From contig JAHJOS010000534.1 of the NCBI GenBank assembly GCA_018820005.1, positions 1 through 8,810 of the forward strand: a stretch of 8,810 nt of DNA. Direction: 5' to 3'. The position numbers and the translations under genes are program-made. This document shows positions 1 to 7,112 of the stretch, piece by piece. The stretch's first letter is position 1. Each line of letters begins with the position of its first letter. Below the pieces are notes generated by a model that was not told the origin of the DNA, made no database searches, and saw nothing but the letters and a program-made list of their open reading frames with translations. The DNA comes from Alphaproteobacteria bacterium (GTDB taxonomy: Bacteria > Pseudomonadota > Alphaproteobacteria > Rhizobiales > Devosiaceae).

Positions 1-202
1 CATGCGCGGCGCCAATGCCGCCGTGGTCGGCGTACTGGGGGCGGCCCTCTATGATCCGGTGATCGTCAGCGCCGTGCTGACGCCACTCGACATGGCTCTG
101 GCCACCACAGGGTTTGTGGCCCTCGTCGCCTGGAAGGCCCCGCCCTGGGTGGTGGTGCTGGGGCTGGCCCTGGCGGGCGGCGTGATCGGCGTCCTGGGAT
201 AG
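1..202 (+). CDS. chrA: Chromate transporter ChrA family, C-terminal fragment
   Basis: This is the last 66 codons of a gene that begins before the window; the reading frame is open from the first complete codon at position 2 and ends at TAG 200-202. The residues form two hydrophobic helices separated by a short 'WKAPPW' turn, with 'NAAVVGVLGAALYDPV' at the start. This matches the C-terminal end of the CHR family of inner-membrane chromate efflux proteins, in which a conserved G-x-N-A-A-V-V-G segment precedes an A-L-Y-D/N-P motif and a final K-x-P-P-W helix pair. ChrA exports chromate in a membrane-potential-dependent way. The ATG at position 2 is an internal Met, not a start. The next gene begins 93 nt downstream on the same strand. 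The family call is from remembered motifs; only the tail is visible, so substrate specificity cannot be judged. Confidence 0.75.
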   Translation, partial: MRGANAAVVGVLGAALYDPVIVSAVLTPLDMALATTGFVALVAWKAPPWVVVLGLALAGGVIGVLG

Positions 203-286
203 CGCTTGCGGGCAGGGCGGCAGGAAGCATTTGCATCGCACCCGCTTTGCGACCAAACTGCTATTTTTGGGCAACACCAACTATTT

Positions 287-290
287 GAGG
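287..290 (+). promoter_or_regulatory. Ribosome binding site of the S66 peptidase gene
   Basis: GAGG lies 5 nt upstream of ATG 296. It decides the start of the S66 gene against the in-frame TTG at 206. The 30 extra residues from the TTG do not resemble the family N-terminus, whereas the protein from ATG 296 begins right at the first conserved segment. Confidence 0.55.
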
Positions 291-295
291 CCAAA

Positions 296-1339
296 ATGCA
301 GCTCACCGTGCCCCGTCATTTGCGAGCCGGCGATGTGGTGGCGACGGTATCGCCATCCTGGGGCGGGCCGGGCGTCTTTCCCCAGCGCTATGCCGCCGGC
401 AAGCGACAGCTCGAAGAGGCTTTTGGGGTCAAGGTGGTGGAAATGGCGCACACGCTGGCGCCGGACGACTATGTTTCGGTCCATCCCGAAGCGCGCGCGG
501 CAGATTTGATGGCGGCATTTGCCGATCCCGGGATCGCCGGCATCATTTCCACCATTGGTGGGGATGACTGCATCCGGCTGTTGCCGCATCTCGACCTTGA
601 TGTGATCCGCGCCAATCCCAAGGTGTTCCTGGGCTTTTCCGATACGACCTCATTGCACCTGGCGTGCCTGCAGGCGGGGCTGCGTTCGTTTTATGGCCCC
701 AGCATCATGGCTGGGTTCGGCGAGAACGGCGGCATGCACGCCTATACCGTTGAGGCACTGCGCAAGGCACTGTTTCGCCCCGAGCCCATCGGGCTGGTGC
801 CCGACAACATCGAGGGCTGGACGGCCGAACGGCTGGACTGGGCAGACCCGGCACTACAGAGCCAGAAACGGCAGCTGCAGCCGGCCGGGCGCCCCAAGGT
901 GCTGCAGGGTCGGGGCCAGGTGAGCGGGCCTCTGCTGGGCGGTTGTGCCGAGGTGCTCGAAATGGTCAAGGGCACCCCCTGGTGGCCCAGGCTCGAGATG
1001 TGGCGCGGCGCGATCCTGTTCTACGAGACATCTGAGGATGCTCCGCCTGCCAAATTCATCCGCTACTGGCTGCGCAATTATGCGGCCCAGGGCATACTGC
1101 CGCTGCTGGCCGGGATACTGATCGCGCGGCCCGATCCGCTGGGCGATCAAGGCTATCAGGAAGCACTCGAAGTGGCCGTGATAGAGGGGTTGGCGGAGGC
1201 AGGGCTGAGCCAGATGCCGGTGTTGTCCGGGCTCGATTTCGGCCACACCCAGCCCATGCTGACACTGCCCTATGGCGCCACCGCCCGCATCGATTGCGAG
1301 GCGGCGAGCCTGACGATCCTGTCGGCGGGCGTGGCCTGA
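296..1339 (+). CDS. S66 family serine peptidase (LD-carboxypeptidase / MccF-like)
   Basis: The 347-residue product is a peptidase of MEROPS family S66. Members cleave an amide bond next to a D-residue: LdcA trims L,D-tetrapeptides from recycled murein, and MccF detoxifies microcin C-type peptide-nucleotides. Visible features are the N-terminal 'GDVVATVSPSWGG' strand; 'IISTIGGDDCIRLLPHLD' at about 84-101; the nucleophile elbow G113-F-S115-D116; 'FYGPSIMAGFGENGG' at 132-146; the acidic catalytic residue in 'LFYETSED' (Glu244); and the histidine in 'GLDFGHTQP' (His317). The Ser115/Glu244/His317 triad spacing and the 347-residue length fit the MccF-type branch as I remember it, better than the shorter LdcA type. 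There is no signal peptide, so it should be cytosolic. The ATG 296 start is supported by GAGG at 287-290. It follows the chromate transporter on the same strand with a 93-nt gap and precedes an unrelated membrane operon. The family is certain; the substrate is not. Confidence 0.88.
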   Translation: MQLTVPRHLRAGDVVATVSPSWGGPGVFPQRYAAGKRQLEEAFGVKVVEMAHTLAPDDYVSVHPEARAADLMAAFADPGIAGIISTIGGDDCIRLLPHLDLDVIRANPKVFLGFSDTTSLHLACLQAGLRSFYGPSIMAGFGENGGMHAYTVEALRKALFRPEPIGLVPDNIEGWTAERLDWADPALQSQKRQLQPAGRPKVLQGRGQVSGPLLGGCAEVLEMVKGTPWWPRLEMWRGAILFYETSEDAPPAKFIRYWLRNYAAQGILPLLAGILIARPDPLGDQGYQEALEVAVIEGLAEAGLSQMPVLSGLDFGHTQPMLTLPYGATARIDCEAASLTILSAGVA

Positions 1340-1373
1340 GGCGGCGAAGCTGCTTACGTATTAGTGTGAACTG

Positions 1374-1400
1374 TTGCATCGACCGCCCTCCACCTAGGAT
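1374..1400 (+). promoter_or_regulatory. Weak candidate promoter for the two-gene membrane operon
   Basis: TTGCAT (1374-1379) and TAGGAT (1395-1400) are separated by 15 nt in the 87-nt gap between the S66 gene and the next start. The -10 matches the sigma-70 consensus at four of six positions and the -35 at three, with a short spacer. It would place transcription initiation some 20 nt before ATG 1427. This is a visual guess only. Confidence 0.25.
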
Positions 1401-1426
1401 CACTGGAACTGGGATGGGGGTGACCG

Positions 1427-2602
1427 ATGCCGGAAACAGGCGAACTCCGACTACAATTGCAGCGGGCAAGGGCATCCTTGCTGGCGCTCGATCAGGTCAG
1501 CGAGACGGACCGGCAGATCATTGCCGACTATCTGGCCGCCGCAGACACGGTTGCCGTGCCCGCCGGCGAGGGCGAGGCGGGCGATGTCGACGCCAAGATC
1601 CTGGCCGATATCGTCGCGCTGGCTGCGGCTCGCGGCAAAGCAGCGCCACCACCCCAGACGCCGCCGCCGTCCACCGGCCTGGTGCTGCTGGACATACTGC
1701 AGTCGCCGCCGTTCTATTTCTTTTTCGGCTGTCTGCTGCTGGTGCTCGCCTTCGTGGCAACCCAGTTCAATCTCAATACCTCGCTGACCTTCCTTGTTGC
1801 CATCCTGGGGGTCGCTATCGTGCTCTATGGCACGGGCTCACAGGCTGCCGGGACGTTTGGTGATGCGCCGGCTGCGGCGCAGGCCATGCTGGCCGGCAAG
1901 CCCAAACCCGGCGACGGCGCCGACGACAACGACAAGGACGACGCTGAGGATGACAAGGAAGCGCCGCGTGCTCCGCTGTTCGCCGGGGCCGCAGCCAATG
2001 TTGCCATTGCCGGCGGCGCGGCCGTGCTGGCGGCCTTTTTTGGCTGGGGTATCATCGGGCAATCGGACAAGATCCGGCAGGTGCTGCGCGACTACGACCA
2101 ATATGTGCAGATCAGGCTTGAGTTCTGCGACATGGACGCTGGTGAATGCGCCAGCGCGCCCAACCTCAAGGGCGCCGACCTCATTCGGGCATCGTCACTG
2201 ACCCCGGATGTGCGCAACGCGCTGCTGCGCACGGCCTACCTGGAAACCTGGCAGGGGGAGCGGGCCTATGCCCGTGAGACAGGCAATGGCCTCGAGTTCA
2301 TCGTGTTCCGTCGCGACCTGGGTGACAGCGGCATGGTGCATATCGTAGCCCAGACCATGGGCCCATCCGGTCTGGTCTTTGACGCCAGCGACGCCTTTTT
2401 CAGCATCAATGCCGGTGGCGCCTGTACATTCCAGGATGCCGGCCCCCAGACCTGCGGGGTGGAGACAACGACCTATTCCAAGGATGAGGAGCGGGTGCCG
2501 ATCGTAACCCTGCGCGCGGCGATAACCCAGCGCCCGGTGACAACCATCCCGACCAATAATGGCGGCACCATTCTGGTGGCAACGCCCATCGAGCCAAGCT
2601 AA
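1427..2602 (+). CDS. Unrecognised three-helix membrane protein with cysteine-containing periplasmic domain
   Basis: I do not recognise this 391-residue protein. Its layout is clear. Residues 1-70 are soluble and helical ('LRLQLQRARASLLALDQ' looks coiled), and a Pro-rich linker runs from about 71 to 83. Hydrophobic helix 1 spans about 95-112 ('PPFYFFFGCLLLVLAFVA') and helix 2 about 118-136. An Asp/Lys-rich loop lies at about 158-180 and a third, Ala/Gly-rich helix at 184-211. A globular C-terminal domain follows to residue 391. Assuming a cytoplasmic N-terminus, the C-terminal domain would be periplasmic. It holds four cysteines (234, 241, 333, 343) spaced as two close pairs, compatible with disulfides. 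GGGGG at 1416-1420 lies 6 nt before ATG 1427. The next gene starts 9 nt after this stop, so the two are almost certainly co-transcribed. The gene is real (long frame, RBS, alphaproteobacterial codon bias), but its function is unknown. Confidence 0.85.
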   Translation: MPETGELRLQLQRARASLLALDQVSETDRQIIADYLAAADTVAVPAGEGEAGDVDAKILADIVALAAARGKAAPPPQTPPPSTGLVLLDILQSPPFYFFFGCLLLVLAFVATQFNLNTSLTFLVAILGVAIVLYGTGSQAAGTFGDAPAAAQAMLAGKPKPGDGADDNDKDDAEDDKEAPRAPLFAGAAANVAIAGGAAVLAAFFGWGIIGQSDKIRQVLRDYDQYVQIRLEFCDMDAGECASAPNLKGADLIRASSLTPDVRNALLRTAYLETWQGERAYARETGNGLEFIVFRRDLGDSGMVHIVAQTMGPSGLVFDASDAFFSINAGGACTFQDAGPQTCGVETTTYSKDEERVPIVTLRAAITQRPVTTIPTNNGGTILVATPIEPS

Positions 2603-2606
2603 GGAA
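2601..2606 (+). promoter_or_regulatory. Ribosome binding site overlapping the upstream stop codon
   Basis: AAGGAA begins inside the TAA stop (2600-2602) of the membrane protein gene and sits 5 nt before ATG 2612. This arrangement supports the ATG 2612 start and suggests translational coupling within the operon. Confidence 0.55.
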
Positions 2607-2611
2607 CTGCC

Positions 2612-3640
2612 ATGGGCAACAAGACGCCGCCGATTGTCGCCGCGCTATGGGCCATAGTTGTGCTGGTCCCGGCGCCCAGCCTTGCCGCCGACAGCTATGG
2701 CGATTGGCTGGCCAAGGTGCAGGCATTGCCACCCCAGACCAGCGACAGCGGACCGGACACCCAGGCCGTGGCGCTGCTCAACGCCATCAATTCCAAGGTC
2801 AGCAGCACCGACGCCATCCAGGCCCTGCGCAACTGGCCCGAGGACGATGCGTTGGTCAAAGCCCTGATCCCTTATGCCGGCGGCAGCTTCTCCGAGACAA
2901 GGATTCCGGCGACCCGCATTCTGGGCAATGTGGTGGACAATACCAATATCTGCATGGTGCTGGCCTACCTCAACGACAAGACGCAAGGCACGGCGGACGG
3001 TCGCTACAATCTGCTCCAGGTGGTGCGGCAGGTGTCCTATTATGCCTGGAGCGACACCGGCGAGTGGATTGCCCAGTTTGCCGAGCGCAACCTGCCAGCC
3101 GCGCGCGCTGACTCCAACCTGCAAAAGACCGCAGCAACACTTGAAGAGGTGCAAACTATTCTGGTGAAGCGCGCCGTGGGCACCGAGGACCGGCTGCGCG
3201 ACCTGGCGCTCGGCAAATACAACGGTTGTCTCAAGCTGCTCGACGTCGAGCCCGTTGACGTCGTGACACCAGAGCCGCTCGAGACGCCGCCGCTGGTCGC
3301 AGATGATCTAGACGCCACGGCCATCCGCGACGGCCTTTTCAGCGCAGACAGGCGGCTGTTCGCCGAGGCCATCGTGGCGCGCTACACTGCGGCGACGCCG
3401 GCGCAACAGCGTGCGCTGGTGCAATCCTTGCTGGAGGCCATTGTCCTGGACCAGGATGACGGGCAACGCCGCTATCGCATCAATCTCTATATCGCGCTGA
3501 CATTCTCGCTGCTGCCGCAAGGCGCTGCAGTTGGGGCCGATCTCGACCGTCTGGCGGAACTGCGCAGCGCTGCGGAGATGAAAGACCCAACCTTCCGCCA
3601 GAACGTGGAAAATGCCATCCGCAGGCAGGGCGGGTCCTGA
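2612..3640 (+). CDS. Unrecognised secreted, mostly helical periplasmic protein
   Basis: This 342-residue protein begins with a clear Sec signal peptide: a basic N-terminus (MGNK), a hydrophobic core over about residues 8-20 and a likely signal peptidase I site after 'PSLA' near residue 25-26. The mature part has no further membrane segment. It appears strongly alpha-helical, with alternating amphipathic stretches (about 52-90, 97-122, 130-160, 174-210) and a second helical block (about 233-340) after a Pro/Glu/Asp-rich linker at 212-232. The pattern is reminiscent of HEAT- or TPR-like helical solenoids, but I see no repeat consensus and do not assign one. Two cysteines (114, 206) could form a disulfide. 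It is the second gene of an operon with the preceding membrane protein, whose C-terminal domain should face the same compartment, so a complex of the two is a reasonable inference. I cannot name a family. Confidence 0.85.
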   Translation: MGNKTPPIVAALWAIVVLVPAPSLAADSYGDWLAKVQALPPQTSDSGPDTQAVALLNAINSKVSSTDAIQALRNWPEDDALVKALIPYAGGSFSETRIPATRILGNVVDNTNICMVLAYLNDKTQGTADGRYNLLQVVRQVSYYAWSDTGEWIAQFAERNLPAARADSNLQKTAATLEEVQTILVKRAVGTEDRLRDLALGKYNGCLKLLDVEPVDVVTPEPLETPPLVADDLDATAIRDGLFSADRRLFAEAIVARYTAATPAQQRALVQSLLEAIVLDQDDGQRRYRINLYIALTFSLLPQGAAVGADLDRLAELRSAAEMKDPTFRQNVENAIRRQGGS

Positions 3641-3655
3641 GCCTGGCCTCGTCCT

Positions 3656-3671
3656 CGGCGGGTGAACGCCG
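3656..3671. terminator. Weak hairpin between convergent genes
   Basis: CGGCG (3656-3660) and CGCCG (3667-3671) can pair around a 6-nt loop in the 31-nt gap between the two convergent stop codons. The stem is only 5 bp and there is no T-run on either side. A bidirectional terminator is possible from position but weakly supported by structure. Confidence 0.25.
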
Positions 3672-4217
3672 CTAAAACTTGGGCCCGCAGGTGACCGCTG
3701 ACAGCGCCTGGGCAAAGCGGGGACGCATGACGTCGTGCGGTGGGATGAGGCGGACGAGCACGAAGAGCTGGTCCACATCGGCTTCCACCACCAGGAGGCC
3801 ATCGGGGACATCGATTGTCTGCTGGGCCAGCAGCCGGGTCTGGGCAGCGTTGAAAATGCCCAGCTTGAGTGTCTGGTTGATGCCGTCGCGATTGGTAGTG
3901 GAGTAGGCGACGTCGCCGGACTGGGTGAACAGGGCCACCGACCAGGGGGCCTCGGGCAGCACGCCATTGAGATAGGCTGGCCCGGCGGTGAGATCGACGC
4001 TGCACACGCCATAGACCAGCGCCGGATCGAGCCCGAGCGGATTGGGCTTGCCGGCTTCGACCGGGGGCAGGATGACCATGCGGTTGCCAGCATCCAGCGC
4101 CGCCACCCGGGTCCAGATGGTATCTTCGACGAGGCGGGGGAGGGTGAGGATCACCACCAGATGGATGATGCCGCCCAGCACCAGGCCGCCCGCCAGCCAG
4201 AGCAGGAACCGCGTCAT
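3672..4217 (-). CDS. DUF1254-type small membrane-anchored protein
   Basis: This 181-residue protein has one N-terminal membrane helix (about residues 5-26, 'LLWLAGGLVLGGIIHLVVIL') and a C-terminal domain likely on the periplasmic side. The domain carries 'YGVCSVDLTAGPAYLNG' (69-85), 'PWSVALFTQSGDVAYSTTNRD' (91-111) and 'DQLFVLVRLIPPHD' (149-162). This is the fold signature I associate with DUF1254, whose members carry a Y-x-x-x-x-D-L-x-x-G-P motif followed by a W-x-x-x-x-x-x-x-G-x-x-x-x-x-x-N/T-R-D segment. Usual DUF1254-DUF1214 proteins are single polypeptides of over 400 residues; here the domain is a separate short protein. Its ATG overlaps the stop of the upstream DUF1214 gene by 4 nt (ATGA), so it is translated as the second cistron of that pair. 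Biochemical role unknown. Cys72 and Cys177 could pair. Confidence 0.75.
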   Translation of the reverse strand: MTRFLLWLAGGLVLGGIIHLVVILTLPRLVEDTIWTRVAALDAGNRMVILPPVEAGKPNPLGLDPALVYGVCSVDLTAGPAYLNGVLPEAPWSVALFTQSGDVAYSTTNRDGINQTLKLGIFNAAQTRLLAQQTIDVPDGLLVVEADVDQLFVLVRLIPPHDVMRPRFAQALSAVTCGPKF

Positions 4218-4786
4218 GAGCAGCGCTCCCTTATGATGCCGGGCATCGATGAATCGCTGGAGAAGCCGGAAAATGTCGCCGTATCATAGAGCGTCAGCAC
4301 CAGGCTGTATGGACCGTCGCCGGCCAGCTCCAGCCAGTTGCCGGGGGCCAGATCCTTGCCCACGCTGATCACGATCGAGCCATCATTGGGCCGGGCCAGG
4401 CCTGTCGAGCGCATCACAAGCGCCTCATCGGGCGCCGCGATGTTGACGCCATCGCCATCAACGCCGACCAGTGTCCACGCGGTGGCCAGCGGCGTCATGC
4501 CGGTGATGACGTAGGTGCAATTGCGGCTCAGCGGTTCCCCGTCGCTATCAGTGCTGGCGATAAAGCGGATGCCCTCGGCCTGGCCGAGCTGGAACTGGCC
4601 CTCGCGCACCATAAAGCTGCGCGTATAGGGATTGGGGGTGGGCGAGCCGACATCAGGCCGCGCGGTCCAGGGGCCGATCTCCACCGCGCCGAACAGCCGG
4701 CCATCGGTCAGGGCGTAATAGCTCAGCCCGAAGCCGACGCTCAGCGCCACCGCACACATCATCAGGAGATAGAGGACGAAGCGCAT
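4214..4786 (-). CDS. DUF1214 domain small membrane-anchored protein
   Basis: This 190-residue protein starts with a membrane helix (about residues 3-24). A conserved-looking segment 'LTDGRLFGAVEIGPW' (26-40) and 'PDVGSPTPNPYTRSF' (44-58) follow. The C-terminal portion contains 'SDGEPLSRNCTYVITG' (81-96), 'WTLVGVDGDGVNI' (104-116) and 'KDLAPGNWLELAGDGPYSLVLTLYD' as two adjoining stretches (144-158 and 159-168). The N-W-L and L-x-L-Y-D elements are hallmarks of DUF1214, a family of unknown function usually fused behind DUF1254. The domain most likely lies outside the cytoplasmic membrane. It is the first gene of a two-gene unit, overlapping the next start by 4 nt. A clear Shine-Dalgarno before ATG 4786 is lacking. 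Cys90 and Cys189 are the only cysteines outside the helix. Family call fairly secure; function unknown. Confidence 0.82.
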   Translation of the reverse strand: MRFVLYLLMMCAVALSVGFGLSYYALTDGRLFGAVEIGPWTARPDVGSPTPNPYTRSFMVREGQFQLGQAEGIRFIASTDSDGEPLSRNCTYVITGMTPLATAWTLVGVDGDGVNIAAPDEALVMRSTGLARPNDGSIVISVGKDLAPGNWLELAGDGPYSLVLTLYDTATFSGFSSDSSMPGIIRERCS

Positions 4787-4882
4787 CGGGTCAGCAGCTC
4801 GTATCGGGAAACGGCATGGGCGGCGTCAACCTGCGCGGAAGGACTGCTCAAGGCTATAGCAAGGGGGGGCGGCAGACGAAAG
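4787..4882 (-). promoter_or_regulatory. Leader and candidate promoter of the DUF1214/DUF1254 pair
   Basis: The gap between the PBP gene and the DUF1214 gene contains no plausible coding region. Reading the minus strand, TGC followed by TATAGC (4853-4858 on the plus coordinates) resembles an extended -10 element; a weak TTTCGT lies 17 nt further upstream (4876-4881). A run of seven G/C pairs (4863-4869) sits in the spacer. If used, the promoter would give a leader of roughly 60 nt. Together with the hairpin after the PBP gene it would let the DUF pair be transcribed separately. Confidence 0.25.
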
Positions 4883-4891
4883 GGCGGATCG

Positions 4892-4921
4892 GGCCATCCC
4901 ACAGGATCGTGGGCGATGGCC
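4892..4921 (-). terminator. Strong hairpin 3' of the penicillin-binding protein gene
   Basis: GGCCATCCCAC (4892-4902) pairs with GTGGG-cg-ATGGCC (4909-4921) around a 6-nt loop, giving 11 base pairs interrupted by one 2-nt bulge. It begins 16 nt past the PBP stop codon in the direction of transcription. No U-tract follows directly, so it may be a Rho-independent terminator of the poor-U type common in GC-rich genomes, or a stabilising 3' end structure. Confidence 0.5.
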
Positions 4922-4937
4922 GCATGTTTGCTTGCCG

Positions 4938-7112
4938 CTACATTGCTTCTGTCGCCACCGGCACGGGCGCACGGGCCTCAGTATTGCTGCCGCCGCCATC
5001 GGCCAAGGCGGCCTTGAACAGATCGGCCAGCACGACCAGCTTGCGCGCTGCCAGCGGGGTCAGGCTGGGCGGGCGCTGCTCCTGTTCGGGTTGCAGCGCG
5101 CCGGGATCGGCATCGGCTACTACGGTGTTCTGCGGCACGAAATCGACGCCGAACACCGGCTTGATCTCGATATTGGTATGGGCATAGGCCATGAACTTCT
5201 GCCAGGCGATGGCCGGCAGCGTGCCGCCCGTCAGGTTCTTGGTGGGGTGGTAGTCGTCATTGCCGAACCAGACCGCAGCCACGTAATTGCCGGTGAAGCC
5301 GCAGAACCAGGCGTCGCGATACGATGAGGTGGTGCCCGACTTGCCAACGACCGGCACGCCCTCGATCTGGGCGCGGCGCCCGGTGCCGCCGGTGATCACA
5401 CCGCGCAGCATGGAATTCATATTGGCCACCGTGGTCTCGGTCAGAATGCGTTCGCGCGGCGCATCGGGGTTGTAGTCATAGAGCACGGTACCATCCAGGC
5501 TCGACAGGCGGGTAATGCCGAAGGCCGGCGTTTTGTAGCCGTCATTGGCCAGCACGGCATAGGATGAGGTCATGTCGAGCACCGACACCGACGCAACGCC
5601 CAGCGCCAGCGAGCGGGTGACCGGATAATCGGCCTGCAGGCCCATGCGATGGCTGAGGGCGGCGATGGGGTCGCGCCCGGTCTTGATCGACAGCGTCACC
5701 GGCACGGTATTGAGCGATTGAGCGAAGGCGCTGGCCAGTGTCACCGAGCCCTTGTAGCTGCGGCCATAATTCTGCGGGCACCAGTCGCCGATGCACACCG
5801 GGCGATCGGTGATGACATCCTTGGGCGTCAGGCCAAGCTGCTCGAAGGCTTCCGAATAGACAAAGATCTTGTAGGCCGAGCCGGGCTGACGGGTAGAGAC
5901 GATGGCGCGGTTGAACTGGCTTTTGCCATAGTCAGTGCCGCCCACCATGGCCCGAACGGCGCCCTGGGTATCGGTGACCACCATGGCCGCCTGGCCGACA
6001 TCATACTGCTCGGTGCCCTCGTGCACCGTCGAGACCACTGCATCGACAGCGTATTTCTGCAGCGTGGTATCGATGGTGGTGCGCACCACGAAATTATTGC
6101 CGGTGGCGCCGCTGCTCTCGATCAGCTTCTTGGCCTCCACGAAGGCCCAATCGAGGAAGTAATTCGGCGAATTGGCATTGATGGCGCGGTCGACGGGCGT
6201 GGCCGGATGGCGGCGGGCGGCGGCGACCTGGCCTTCGGTAACAAAGCCGGCAGCAACCATATTGGACAGCACCAGATTGGCGCGGCCCCGGGCCGCCGCC
6301 AGATCGGCCGTTGGGGCATAGCGGGTGGGGGCCTTGAACAGGCCCGAAAGCATGGCTGCCTCGGCCAGGTTGATGTCCTGCACCTTCTTGCCGAAGTAAT
6401 AGTCCGCCGCGGCCACCACGCCGAAATTGCCGCCGCCCATATAGGCGTGGTCGAAATAGAGCTTGAGGATCTGGTCCTTGCTGTAGTGCCACTCCAGCCA
6501 GACCGCCAGGAACGCCTCGATCACCTTGCGCTCGATAGTGCGTTCCGAGCTCAGGAACAGGTTCTTGGCCAGCTGCTGGGTGATCGAGGAGCCGCCCTGG
6601 GTGGAACTGTCGCCGCCCGCATTGCTGACGATGGCGCGCAGCGTGCCGACGACGTCGATGCCGAAGTGGTCGTAAAAGCGCCGGTCCTCGGTGGCCAGCG
6701 TCGCCTTGATCAGATAGTCGGGCATATCGGCCAGCGCGACGGAATCGTCCGAGCGGATGCCCCGGCGGCCAATTTCAGTGCCGAAGCGATCCAGAAAGAC
6801 GACCGAATAATCCTCGGCCTTGTTGAATTCACCCAGCGCCGTTGCATTGAAGGCGGGCAGCGCCAGCGCCACCATGAGTACGCAACCAATAGCGAAAAAG
6901 GAAAAGCCGTCCGACAGCAGCTCGACCAGAAGACGCTTGATGCCGCTGACGCGGAATATCGACATGGCATCGCGCAGGCGCGTCCAGCCGCGCCCAAAGC
7001 GCTGGGAGGATTCATAGAGCGAGGAATCAAGCCAAGCGTCGGCAGCCAGCAGGCTGGAGCCCTTTTTACGCTTTTCTTTGGTATAGAACGGATCCTGCAC
7101 CGATTTCCCCAC
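4938..7112 (-). CDS. Class A penicillin-binding protein (bifunctional peptidoglycan glycosyltransferase/transpeptidase, PBP1A family)
   Basis: This 724-residue inner-membrane enzyme polymerises lipid II into glycan strands and crosslinks their peptides in the periplasm. A basic cytoplasmic N-terminus (1-58, with 'DAWLDSSLYESSQRF') leads into one membrane helix (about 68-87). The GT51 domain follows: 'ATEDRRFYDHFGID' with catalytic Glu142, 'QGGSSITQQLAKNLFL' (172-187), 'RTIERKVIEAFLAVWLE' (191-207) and 'AYMGGGNFGVVAAADYYFGK' (223-242). The transpeptidase shows the S-x-x-K active site (Ser412-A-Y-Lys415), S466-L-N468 and K591-S-G-T594. A Pro/Ala-rich tail of some 65 residues ends the protein. 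No OB-fold insert like that of E. coli PBP1A is evident between the domains. I chose GTG 7112 because TGAGG lies 6 nt upstream (7119-7123) and the rhizobial family has a similar cytoplasmic lead; GTG 7100 is also possible. ATG 6965 would delete the conserved 'WLDSSLYE' stretch. The extended frame up to 7646 is antisense to the divergent ycgN gene and is not used. Confidence 0.93.
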   Translation of the reverse strand: MGKSVQDPFYTKEKRKKGSSLLAADAWLDSSLYESSQRFGRGWTRLRDAMSIFRVSGIKRLLVELLSDGFSFFAIGCVLMVALALPAFNATALGEFNKAEDYSVVFLDRFGTEIGRRGIRSDDSVALADMPDYLIKATLATEDRRFYDHFGIDVVGTLRAIVSNAGGDSSTQGGSSITQQLAKNLFLSSERTIERKVIEAFLAVWLEWHYSKDQILKLYFDHAYMGGGNFGVVAAADYYFGKKVQDINLAEAAMLSGLFKAPTRYAPTADLAAARGRANLVLSNMVAAGFVTEGQVAAARRHPATPVDRAINANSPNYFLDWAFVEAKKLIESSGATGNNFVVRTTIDTTLQKYAVDAVVSTVHEGTEQYDVGQAAMVVTDTQGAVRAMVGGTDYGKSQFNRAIVSTRQPGSAYKIFVYSEAFEQLGLTPKDVITDRPVCIGDWCPQNYGRSYKGSVTLASAFAQSLNTVPVTLSIKTGRDPIAALSHRMGLQADYPVTRSLALGVASVSVLDMTSSYAVLANDGYKTPAFGITRLSSLDGTVLYDYNPDAPRERILTETTVANMNSMLRGVITGGTGRRAQIEGVPVVGKSGTTSSYRDAWFCGFTGNYVAAVWFGNDDYHPTKNLTGGTLPAIAWQKFMAYAHTNIEIKPVFGVDFVPQNTVVADADPGALQPEQEQRPPSLTPLAARKLVVLADLFKAALADGGGSNTEARAPVPVATEAM

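Noticed and set aside
206..295. Extended S66 start at TTG 206
   Set aside because: The 30 added residues show no family resemblance, and ATG 296 has its own well-placed GAGG.
854..1475. Minus-strand frames of 130 and 139 codons over the S66 gene
   Set aside because: They are shadows of a confident serine peptidase gene and have no recognisable motifs or ribosome binding sites.
1294..1863. 189-codon plus-strand frame overlapping the S66 end and the membrane protein start
   Set aside because: It is Arg/Gly-rich out-of-frame translation of two better supported genes.
3735..4289. 184-codon plus-strand frame opposite the DUF1254 gene
   Set aside because: Its translation is rich in Glu, His, Gln and Gly without structure; the minus-strand product has a membrane helix, family motifs and a coupled start.
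4816..5187. 123-codon plus-strand frame over the gap and the PBP 3' end
   Set aside because: Most of it is antisense to the PBP C-terminus; the non-overlapping part is short and has no family signal.
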